From positions 1 through 8,746 of the forward strand of contig JAJUHR010000059.1 of assembly GCA_029267795.1 (NCBI GenBank): a DNA stretch of 8,746 nt. Reading direction: 5' to 3'. Within the stretch, counting starts at the first letter, position 1. The number at the start of each line of letters is the position of its first letter. Made by a program: the position numbers and the translations under genes. Under the pieces are notes generated by a model. It saw only the letters and a list, made by a program, of their open reading frames with translations, was not told where the DNA came from and ran no database searches. This DNA comes from Planctomycetota bacterium. Lineage in GTDB: Bacteria; Planctomycetota; Phycisphaerae; Phycisphaerales; Phycisphaeraceae. Of the stretch, positions 1 through 5,640 are shown piece after piece.

Positions 1-435
1 CAGCTGCCTCAGATCGAAATACCCCCCGTGCAGGTTGTGGCAGTGCAGGATATCCGGCCGGCCGGCCTCCAGTTCCAGCAGCCGCCCGGTCCCGGGAAAG
101 TGAAAATCCTCCACACCCCGGCTGGCCTCCCACTCCCGCACTGGCTCGGCCAGCCAGCGCACCACCCGCGACAGCCGCCACGTCCCCGGCACGCGGTGGT
201 TCAACTGCTCCAGCCGCTGAACCGCCGAACGCAACGCCCGGGCCCGGTTGGACCGGCTCGACTCGTTCGGTACCGCGACCACGCGCGGGTCGTAACCTGC
301 GCGACGCCCCACCGCCAGACGCGCATCGAGGCCGCGATCGCTTAGCCCGCGCACCAGGTCCATCGCGACCTTCGCTGCCCCCCCGCCCAGGTCTTCCGAG
401 TTCACCATCAGGATGCGCATCGCTGGCTCAGACAC
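1..435 (-). CDS. Glycosyltransferase, GT4-like, N-terminal part (cut by left edge)
   Basis: This is the first 145 codons of a gene that runs off the left edge. From the ATG at 420 the protein begins MRILMVNSEDLGGGAAKVAM and later reads RPDILHCHNLHGGYFDL. The first is the N-terminal strand and glycine-rich loop, and the second the D-I-x-H-x-H-N-x-H-G strand, typical of GT-B glycosyltransferases of the GT4 group. Such enzymes transfer a nucleotide-activated sugar to a growing glycan at the cytoplasmic face of the membrane. The donor-binding C-terminal half is missing, so the sugar cannot be guessed. I chose the GTG at 435 (MSEPAMRIL...) because an AGGAG at 443-447 lies 7 bases upstream. That start overlaps the deacetylase stop by 8 bases. 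The ATG at 420 is the alternative: it matches the usual family N-terminus but lacks a well-placed Shine-Dalgarno. The gene class is fairly sure, the exact start less so. Confidence 0.8.
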   Translation of the reverse strand, partial: MSEPAMRILMVNSEDLGGGAAKVAMDLVRGLSDRGLDARLAVGRRAGYDPRVVAVPNESSRSNRARALRSAVQRLEQLNHRVPGTWRLSRVVRWLAEPVREWEASRGVEDFHFPGTGRLLELEAGRPDILHCHNLHGGYFDLRQL

Positions 436-1471
436 CCAACCACTCCTGTAAACGCCGCTCGAACTCGTCTCCGCCCCAATCGCGCACTAGGAACCGCGGC
501 AGCCGGTACGGGTCCGGCTCGCCCTCCAACGTTCCCTCCACGTTGGCACAGGCATACTCAAACCCTGCCGCCCGCACCGCTTCGATTGTCCCTTGATCAA
601 AATCGACCCGAGAGCCATAAGGGTACGAGAAAGCCCGCACCGGACGGCCCATCACGGCCTCCAGTCCTGCCCTGCTGCAGCCCACCTCCGCCTCCTGCTC
701 CTCCCGCGTCAGCGCCGACAGCATCGGGTGCGTGACCGTGTGAGCCCCGACCTCGATCAACCCTCCCTCCCCCAGGGCCAGCAGTTCTTCCGCCGTCATC
801 ACCGCGTGCGTTGGGCGTGCCCGCGCCTGCACGCCGGCCCAGCACCGCAGCACCGCCATCGCGCTGGCCCGTGCCGCATCGGGAAGCGGCCGCAACAGGT
901 GACACAGCCGCCGATAGAGCCGTTGCCGCGGCGACCGGTCGGCCTCGCACAGCACGTTCCACCGATCGCCACCGCACCCAATCGATCCGTTTGTGCGACC
1001 CTCTGCCTCCTCGCCCCACCAAAGAAACTTTTCGCCACCGATCGTCACCTCGGGCCGGGTCGCACACCCCTCGTTGGACAGCACGACACGCTCCAACTCG
1101 TCCCAGTAGAATTCGCGCTGCCCACCGACGAAGCCGCTGGTCACAAACACGGTCGCCGGCGTCTCGTGTTGTTCCAGCAGCGGCCGCGCGTGCACCAGGT
1201 TGTCCGCGTACCCGTCGTCGAACGTAACGAAAATGCGGGCCCGCCTACCGGTCCTGCCTTCCTGCGCCCCATCCCAGTGACGCAGCTCCGCGGGCTCGCC
1301 CACCCGCCGCATCACCTCCAGGTGCTCCTGAAAATGTCGCGGCGAGACGCTGAGCAACTGCGGGTCACGCTCGATCTCCGCCACGCGGTGGTAGAGCAAG
1401 ACCACCCCCCGCGGACGCCCCCATCCGCACGCCCGTCTCATAACCGACCGGATCGCACGGCGAACCACCAT
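428..1471 (-). CDS. Polysaccharide deacetylase, NodB/CE4 type
   Basis: The 347-residue protein carries the NodB homology domain (Pfam PF01522 family): VLLYHRV at 24-30, TFDDGYADN at 83-91 with the catalytic and metal-binding aspartates, GAHTVTHPMLS at 242-252 with the two metal-binding histidines (244 and 248), and FSYPYG at 281-286. The family removes N- or O-acetyl groups from sugars in a metal-dependent reaction. About 150 residues separate the aspartate and histidine motifs, including an insert with the F-Y-W-D-E-L-E-R motif at 121-128 and a poorly conserved stretch at 130-225. I see no signal peptide and no clear membrane segment, so it may act in the cytoplasm on lipid-linked or nascent glycan. 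The ATG at 1471 is preceded by TTAGGGG at 1482-1488, a usable Shine-Dalgarno. The gene follows the second methyltransferase after the inserted repeat. The substrate is unknown. Confidence 0.92.
   Translation of the reverse strand: MVVRRAIRSVMRRACGWGRPRGVVLLYHRVAEIERDPQLLSVSPRHFQEHLEVMRRVGEPAELRHWDGAQEGRTGRRARIFVTFDDGYADNLVHARPLLEQHETPATVFVTSGFVGGQREFYWDELERVVLSNEGCATRPEVTIGGEKFLWWGEEAEGRTNGSIGCGGDRWNVLCEADRSPRQRLYRRLCHLLRPLPDAARASAMAVLRCWAGVQARARPTHAVMTAEELLALGEGGLIEVGAHTVTHPMLSALTREEQEAEVGCSRAGLEAVMGRPVRAFSYPYGSRVDFDQGTIEAVRAAGFEYACANVEGTLEGEPDPYRLPRFLVRDWGGDEFERRLQEWLGV
443..447 (-). promoter_or_regulatory. Shine-Dalgarno AGGAG deciding the GTG start at 435
   Basis: On the minus strand AGGAG is followed by 7 bases and then GTG at 435-433. 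It lies inside the last codons of the deacetylase gene, so the downstream glycosyltransferase is probably translated by coupling. From the alternative ATG at 420 the same site is 22 bases away, which is too far for normal use. Confidence 0.5.
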
Positions 1472-1481
1472 CGGTCCACAT

Positions 1482-1491
1482 CCCCTAAGAC
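1482..1491. repeat. Left copy of putative target-site duplication
   Basis: The plus-strand sequence is CCCCTAAGAC, directly abutting the inverted repeat that starts at 1492. It matches CCCCTAAAGC at 1614-1623 in 8 of 10 positions, with the first seven identical. On the minus strand this copy provides the TTAGGGG Shine-Dalgarno of the deacetylase gene. Confidence 0.5.
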
Positions 1492-1613
1492 CAGTTTCAA
1501 ACCCCTTTCCCCTTCAGAGGAGAGATGGGGTGAAGGGTGAAACCTCCGAAAACCACCGGTCCATCCCTCACCCCAACCCGCTCCCAACCTGGGAGAGGGG
1601 GGTTATGAAACTG
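1492..1613. repeat. MITE-like palindromic element with terminal inverted repeats
   Basis: This 122-base non-coding element fills almost all of the only large gap in the operon. Its ends are inverted repeats: the left end reads CAGTTTCAAACCCC, and the right end on the other strand reads CAGTTTCATAACCCC, identical apart from one inserted T. Inside are further palindromes: CCCTTCA (1510-1516) with TGAAGGG (1531-1537); GGGGTGAAGGG (1527-1537) with CCCTCACCCC (1565-1574, one bulged base); and a compact hairpin CTCCCA-ACC-TGGGAG at 1581-1595. The CCCTCACCCCAACCC...GGGAGAGGGG stretch resembles dispersed intergenic repeats I know from several high-GC bacteria. There is no transposase, so if mobile it is moved in trans. 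Direct repeats at 1482-1491 and 1614-1623 flank it. In the mRNA it could form a strong structure between the upstream and downstream cistrons and influence their relative expression. The inverted repeats are directly visible; mobility is inference. Confidence 0.7.
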
Positions 1614-1623
1614 CCCCTAAAGC
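1614..1623. repeat. Right copy of putative target-site duplication
   Basis: The plus-strand sequence is CCCCTAAAGC, directly abutting the element's right end at 1613 and matching 1482-1491 in 8 of 10 positions. It contains the TAG stop codon of the methyltransferase (1617-1619 on the minus strand), so the insertion point lies at the end of that gene. Confidence 0.5.
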
Positions 1624-2444
1624 TTCCGAACAGCACGGACGGCGATCAATACCTCGTAATCACGATCGCGGTGGTCCAGCTCCGCGGCGCTGAACTCCTC
1701 CGCCGCCAACCCATAGAGCAGCCCCGTCGCGCTGAGCACGTTCCCATAGGTCGTCACCGCGACGCGATCGTCGCCGAACACCCGCCCGAACAACCGCGAC
1801 ACCGACAGCGACGTGAACCGCCAGTAATCCCCCCATCGGTCCATGTCGTGCCGGCTGATCTGGCTGATCCCGCCCACCGTCGCCAGGACCACTCCGCCGG
1901 GCCGTAAGCTGCGCCAACAACCCTGCACCGCGCCCCGCACGTCAAAGATGAAAGGCAGGACCTGGGTCAGGATCGCGCAATCGAACACACCCTCGGGCAA
2001 GCCCCGGCCCGTCGATAGATCGCCCACGATCGTCGCGCCGCCGTTCCCCGTCACCGCGTGCAGCACGTCCGACCGCACGACGCGATCGCCCCCGAAACGG
2101 CACGTGTAGTAAGCGTCCCCCACCTCCAACACGCGCCCGTGGATGTCCGCCTGATGTTCGTTAAGGAACCGCTCGATGTAGTACCGATCGATCGGTTGTC
2201 CGCGGTCGAACCCGAACGATCGGCTGATGGGCGTCACCCGCCGCAGGCCACCCATGCGCACCCCACCCACCGCCGGACGCACCGCCCACGCCGCGCGGCG
2301 ATTCCGCAACCAATCCTGCACCGCATCGGGCAGCACTGTTTTGGCAGCGCCGATTAGGCGCTGCTGCGCCACCCCGCGCAGGCGCGATACCCACCCGACC
2401 TCAGTGACCGCCGTCGTGCCTAGGTTCATGACGCCCGCCGTCAC
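1617..2444 (-). CDS. Class I SAM-dependent methyltransferase of polysaccharide clusters
   Basis: The 275-residue protein has a SAM-binding core from about residue 100: GRVLEVGD at 103-110, SDVLH at 125-129 as the acidic second strand, FDCAILTQVLPFIFD at 154-168, and LRPGGVVLATV at 180-190. Distinctive blocks are PISRSFGFDRGQPIDRYYI at 72-90 and GISQISRHDMDRWGDYWRFT at 192-211, which I recognise as hallmarks of a methyltransferase group often found beside glycosyltransferases and deacetylases. Motif I is atypical: after ExG it continues DAYYT rather than the usual GxG. The likely role is methylating a sugar or a chain end, but the acceptor is unknown. The start taken is GTG at 2444, which overlaps the FkbM gene's TGA in a GTGA junction; ATG at 2429 is the alternative. 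The TAG stop falls inside the putative duplicated target of the downstream repeat element. Confidence 0.88.
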   Translation of the reverse strand: MTAGVMNLGTTAVTEVGWVSRLRGVAQQRLIGAAKTVLPDAVQDWLRNRRAAWAVRPAVGGVRMGGLRRVTPISRSFGFDRGQPIDRYYIERFLNEHQADIHGRVLEVGDAYYTCRFGGDRVVRSDVLHAVTGNGGATIVGDLSTGRGLPEGVFDCAILTQVLPFIFDVRGAVQGCWRSLRPGGVVLATVGGISQISRHDMDRWGDYWRFTSLSVSRLFGRVFGDDRVAVTTYGNVLSATGLLYGLAAEEFSAAELDHRDRDYEVLIAVRAVRKL

Positions 2445-3340
2445 GCTGCGGCGCTCATCGCGTCCCGCCGCCGCGCGTAAATCAACAGGTAGTACCGCGT
2501 ATCGGGGTTCAGGCGGAACGGCGGGCTGACCCCGCAGTTCGTCTGCCCGTCCAGATCGTTGATCAGGTATTCAAACCCGCACCCATGCAGGATCGTCAAG
2601 ATCTCGTGCAGACTGCGGCGAAGCCCGGGCATGTGGTGGTACTCCACCACCATCTCGCGCACCAGCCCGAGCCGGTCCCCCGCGTCCGCCAGCGCCTCGT
2701 GCTCCGCCCCCTCGATGTTCATCTTCAGGTAATCCACCGGCTCGGTCAGGTAGTCGCGCAACCGCACGCACGGCACCTCGTGCCGCGTCCAGCCCGCGCG
2801 GTCCGTGGGCCGATGGTCCGCCAGGCAGCTGCCGTATTTCCCATCTGAGTCAAACGCCAGCTGCCCCTCGCGCCCCCCGATCGCCGCCTGCACCAACCGC
2901 ACGTCCCGCAACCCGTTCCGCTCTACGTTCTCGCGTAAAGTCGGGTAGATGCCGGGGTCCGGCTCGAACCCGATCACCCTGGCCGCGGGGTACACGTGCT
3001 TGTAATACAGTACCGACATCCCCGTGTTGCTCCCGCAATCCAGGACCAGCGGGTCGGGCCGCACCGCGTCGAAGTGGTAAATCCGGCGAATGAAGATGTC
3101 TTTGTAAAGGATGTACAGGTTCTCCGGGTCCCCCACCCGCACGGTGTAGGGCAGTTTCGGCAACCGCAGCAGCGACGAGGGCCCGGCCTCCCGCGCCTCC
3201 CGGCGCAGCGCCGCCAGTCGCCGCGCCTGCTGCCACACCTCCGCTCGGGCTTCCAGCCGCCAGATCGCTCGGCGTACCCCCATCGGCAGTGCCGCGCTCG
3301 CCCGCCGCCTCATCGGCGCCTCCCAGCCTGTGTCCGCCAT
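2441..3340 (-). CDS. FkbM-family methyltransferase
   Basis: The 299-residue protein fits the FkbM methyltransferase family (Pfam PF05050 or the related Methyltransf_21 group). VLDCGSNTGMS at 99-109 is SAM motif I, VIGFEPDPG at 122-130 holds the acidic ribose-binding residue, and DYLKMNIEGAE at 203-213 is the family's signature strand. Asparagine stands at 208 where an aspartate is more usual. Members O-methylate sugars or small-molecule hydroxyls and are common in polysaccharide clusters. The first 60 residues are basic and alpha-helical in character and not conserved. The ATG at 3340 has AGGAG at 3351-3355, 10 bases upstream. It sits 25 bases after the CgeB-like gene and overlaps the next methyltransferase by 4 bases, so the two methyltransferases are translationally coupled. 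They may modify the same glycan, but the acceptor cannot be read from sequence. Confidence 0.92.
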   Translation of the reverse strand: MADTGWEAPMRRRASAALPMGVRRAIWRLEARAEVWQQARRLAALRREAREAGPSSLLRLPKLPYTVRVGDPENLYILYKDIFIRRIYHFDAVRPDPLVLDCGSNTGMSVLYYKHVYPAARVIGFEPDPGIYPTLRENVERNGLRDVRLVQAAIGGREGQLAFDSDGKYGSCLADHRPTDRAGWTRHEVPCVRLRDYLTEPVDYLKMNIEGAEHEALADAGDRLGLVREMVVEYHHMPGLRRSLHEILTILHGCGFEYLINDLDGQTNCGVSPPFRLNPDTRYYLLIYARRRDAMSAAA

Positions 3341-3365
3341 GACCCTACCGCTCCTCTCTATATAT

Positions 3366-4535
3366 CTATGCCACCGCTTGCGCCACCGGCACCGACCCTC
3401 TTAGCCTCGCCGCGCCTCGCCAATGCCGCTGCACGATCGTCTCCAGCTCGCGCATGCGCAGCTCGTACGTATGCTCCCGCAGCGTCCGCGCCTGCCCCGC
3501 CCGTGCGATCGTCTCGCGCTGTTCTTCCTCGTCTAAAAACAATTCGATTACCGCGGCGCACTCCATCGCGTCCCGGTAGGTCGCCACCTCTTTCCCCGGC
3601 TCGAACATCTGGGCCAGGTTGTCCTTCGCGTCGGTCAACAGCAGGCTCCCGATGCCGGTCGCCTCGTACAGCCTCATGTTGTTCGCGTACCGCCCGCTCA
3701 GGTCGATGTGCCGGTTCAGCACGACCTTAGCCGCACGCATCACACGGTACATCTCGATCCCCCACGCCGGCCCTTGCCACACCCGCCGGATGGGCGAATC
3801 CGCCCGCAGCCGCTCCACCCCGTGGCCCCACACCCGCACGTCGAACCGCTGGCACAGCGCCTCCAGCAGCAGCGTCCCACGCTCGTGCGGCCCGCCCACA
3901 GCCCCCACGAACACCACGTCGTGCTGCTTCGGGCACGCCTGCACCTGTTCCAACACCCGCCGCTCGAAACCCAATCGGAACAGCTCGCTCTTAAGCCTCA
4001 GGCGACGGAAGTGCTCCACCTGGTTCGGTAGCGACGACAACATCAGGTCGTAACCGCTCAGATCGTGCCGAGGCAGCGGCGCCGCGTGCTGCCCGACCGC
4101 CAGGCGATAACCGCCCTGCACCGACCGCAGGAACTCACTGCCCACCGTCTCCACGCACATGCAATACAGCACGTCGGGCCGGAAGTGCCACACCTGTGCC
4201 GCCAGCACCTCGTACAGCCAGCTCCGGCTGGCTCGGCGGAACACCCACGGCATTACACCGCTCCGCAGGCACACGCCCCACTGCAGCGACGGGGACACCC
4301 GAACGCCGTGCTCTTGAGCCCACCGCCGCTGCATCGGCTCCACGTTCGCGTAGACGTTCAAGACCTCGTGTCCCAGCGCCCGCAGGTTCGAGGCGTAGAA
4401 ATCCGCCACGCCGAACAGCGTCGCGTCACGCACTCGCTGCTGCTGCTCGAACGAGGCCCGCTCCAGCCCCGGGTGGCGACGGTATAGCCATTCGATGAAC
4501 AGCGGGTAATCCGTGTTGACGACCATGAACCGCAT
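3366..4535 (-). CDS. CgeB-like glycosyltransferase (GT-B, Glyco_trans_1_2 type)
   Basis: The 389-residue protein begins MRFMVVNTDYPLFIEWLYRR, a start shared by a CgeB-like group of GT-B glycosyltransferases. The N-terminal domain runs to about residue 195 (PDVLYCMCVET at 120-130). The C-terminal nucleotide-sugar-binding domain follows: HDVVFVGAVGGPHERG at 205-220, VVLNRHIDLSGRYANNMRLYEATG at 271-294 with the acidic residue E291, and LLLTDAKDNLAQMFEPGKEV at 298-317. The tail at 343-365, with ARAGQARTLREHTYELRMREL, is typical of the group. It presumably transfers one sugar during chain assembly; donor and acceptor are unknown. I chose ATG at 4535 because it gives the conserved N-terminus and has GAGGG 10 bases upstream. 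A GTG at 4556 would add seven residues and is preceded by AGGGGAGGGG. There is no signal peptide, so it should be cytoplasmic. Confidence 0.88.
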   Translation of the reverse strand: MRFMVVNTDYPLFIEWLYRRHPGLERASFEQQQRVRDATLFGVADFYASNLRALGHEVLNVYANVEPMQRRWAQEHGVRVSPSLQWGVCLRSGVMPWVFRRASRSWLYEVLAAQVWHFRPDVLYCMCVETVGSEFLRSVQGGYRLAVGQHAAPLPRHDLSGYDLMLSSLPNQVEHFRRLRLKSELFRLGFERRVLEQVQACPKQHDVVFVGAVGGPHERGTLLLEALCQRFDVRVWGHGVERLRADSPIRRVWQGPAWGIEMYRVMRAAKVVLNRHIDLSGRYANNMRLYEATGIGSLLLTDAKDNLAQMFEPGKEVATYRDAMECAAVIELFLDEEEQRETIARAGQARTLREHTYELRMRELETIVQRHWRGAARLRGSVPVAQAVA

Positions 4536-4577
4536 CAGAGAAGCGCCCTCGTGCACCCCCTCCCCTATGACGCCGTT

Positions 4578-5630
4578 TCACGCCGCCTTTGCCCTGGCGC
4601 GACCCAACAACCCAGGGGCGGAAGCCTCGATCCGCGTTGGCTGCTGCGACCGCGCCTCCCCAACCGCCGCGTCGAACAGCCCAGCCCATATCCGCATCGC
4701 GTCTCGCAGCCGAGCCCAGTACTCCCCGCCCATCTCCAGCTTCTCCGCCAGCTCGGCGTAGCACCCCGCCACCGTCCGCTGCGTGAGCACCACCCGGTCC
4801 ACCGCCCGCCACAGCTGCTCGTTCACCTCCAGCCCCGGCGCTTCCTTGCGCAGGTTCGCCCACACGTTCGAGGCGCGCTTGTGGAGGATCGCCGGCCGGC
4901 CGCTGGTCACCGCGTACCCCAGGTGGTCGCACACCTTCTTCACGAACACCCCCGCCCAGATGTCCCCGAACCGGTCGTACGGGTGGTCGCGCCCCATGAG
5001 CAGGAAATAAAACGCCGGGGCGACCGCCGGCTTGAACGCCACGTTCATCCCGCACATCGGGAAATAGCACCCCACCGGGATCGTTTGATCCAAGAACTCG
5101 CAACGCGCTGGCTCGCGCGAGCAAAGCAACTGCGTCGGCGCGTCGTAATCCGGCACGCCCGCCCACAGCCCGTGGTTCAGCACGCACTCCGCCTCGCGCT
5201 GCCGCTGGTAATACGGCACGCCCCGCGGCACCACGCCCTGCACCGTCGACCGCCACGCCTCCGACCGCGCCGGTTCGCTCAGCCTCGCCCAGTGCTCGCT
5301 TAGGAAATCGCCCGCCCCCTCCAGCGGGTAACAATCGTCGTCCAGCGTCACAATCATGTCCGGCCGCAGCTGCGCCGCCTTGTAGTACCCGAACGACCGC
5401 ACGCAGTCCGTCCGCCGCGGGATGATCCACGATCGCTCACCCAGCTCTGCGTCGATGTCCTCCCACGCATAATGGGTGACGTTGGAGTGGTCTCCCAGGT
5501 CAAACGTCTTGCGCGGGTTGTCCTCGACCACGAGGACGCTCGCCTCGCGCAACGGCTCCCGCCAAGCCTCCAAAAATTCGCGGATGCACGCCTCACGGAT
5601 CGTCGGCACTACCACCGCCACGCTGCCCAT
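4578..5630 (-). CDS. Reversibly glycosylated polypeptide / UDP-arabinopyranose mutase homologue (GT75-like)
   Basis: The 350-residue protein matches the plant RGP/UAM family (PF03214, GT75) along its length. Plant members interconvert UDP-arabinopyranose and UDP-arabinofuranose without flavin and become reversibly glycosylated on an arginine. Matching blocks are VVVPTIR at 6-12, RTDCVRSFGY at 73-82, DDDC at 97-100 (the metal- and nucleotide-binding DDD motif), RGVPYYQR at 136-143, HGLWAGVPDYDAPTQL at 153-168, FPMCGMNVAF at 190-199, FGDIWAG at 221-227, CDHLG at 234-238 and NLRKE at 259-263. R136 and R143 line up with rice R158 and R165 in RGYPFSLR. The length is close to that of plant members. 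An AGGAGG at 5635-5640 precedes the ATG, 9 bases after the previous stop. Its place among glycosyltransferases suggests it supplies a furanose donor. Acting as a sugar transferase, or on another UDP-sugar, remains possible. Confidence 0.88.
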   Translation of the reverse strand: MGSVAVVVPTIREACIREFLEAWREPLREASVLVVEDNPRKTFDLGDHSNVTHYAWEDIDAELGERSWIIPRRTDCVRSFGYYKAAQLRPDMIVTLDDDCYPLEGAGDFLSEHWARLSEPARSEAWRSTVQGVVPRGVPYYQRQREAECVLNHGLWAGVPDYDAPTQLLCSREPARCEFLDQTIPVGCYFPMCGMNVAFKPAVAPAFYFLLMGRDHPYDRFGDIWAGVFVKKVCDHLGYAVTSGRPAILHKRASNVWANLRKEAPGLEVNEQLWRAVDRVVLTQRTVAGCYAELAEKLEMGGEYWARLRDAMRIWAGLFDAAVGEARSQQPTRIEASAPGLLGRARAKAA

Positions 5631-5634
5631 GTCG

Positions 5635-5640
5635 CCTCCT
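5635..5640 (-). promoter_or_regulatory. Perfect Shine-Dalgarno AGGAGG overlapping the upstream stop
   Basis: On the minus strand the junction reads TAAGGAGGCGACATG. The TAA stop of the upstream glycosyltransferase shares its last A with AGGAGG, and 4 bases separate AGGAGG from the mutase-homologue ATG at 5630. This fixes the start and predicts tight coupling with strong initiation. Confidence 0.75.

Noticed and set aside
54..67. A CCGGCCGGCCGGCC palindromic run.
   Set aside because: It lies within the conserved coding frame of the glycosyltransferase and is explained by Ala, Gly and Arg codons in a GC-rich genome.
593..1540. A plus-strand open frame opposite the deacetylase gene.
   Set aside because: The minus-strand frame carries intact NodB motifs; the plus-strand translation is a compositionally biased shadow.
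1581..1616. The GC-rich hairpin at 1581-1595 as a Rho-independent terminator after the methyltransferase.
   Set aside because: On the transcribed strand it is not followed by a T tract, and the operon continues in the same direction shortly afterwards.
3355..3368. A short AT-rich run (TATATATCTA) before the FkbM gene as an internal promoter.
   Set aside because: It resembles a -10 box only loosely, no -35 is recognisable at the right distance, and the gap is just 25 bases with a good Shine-Dalgarno.
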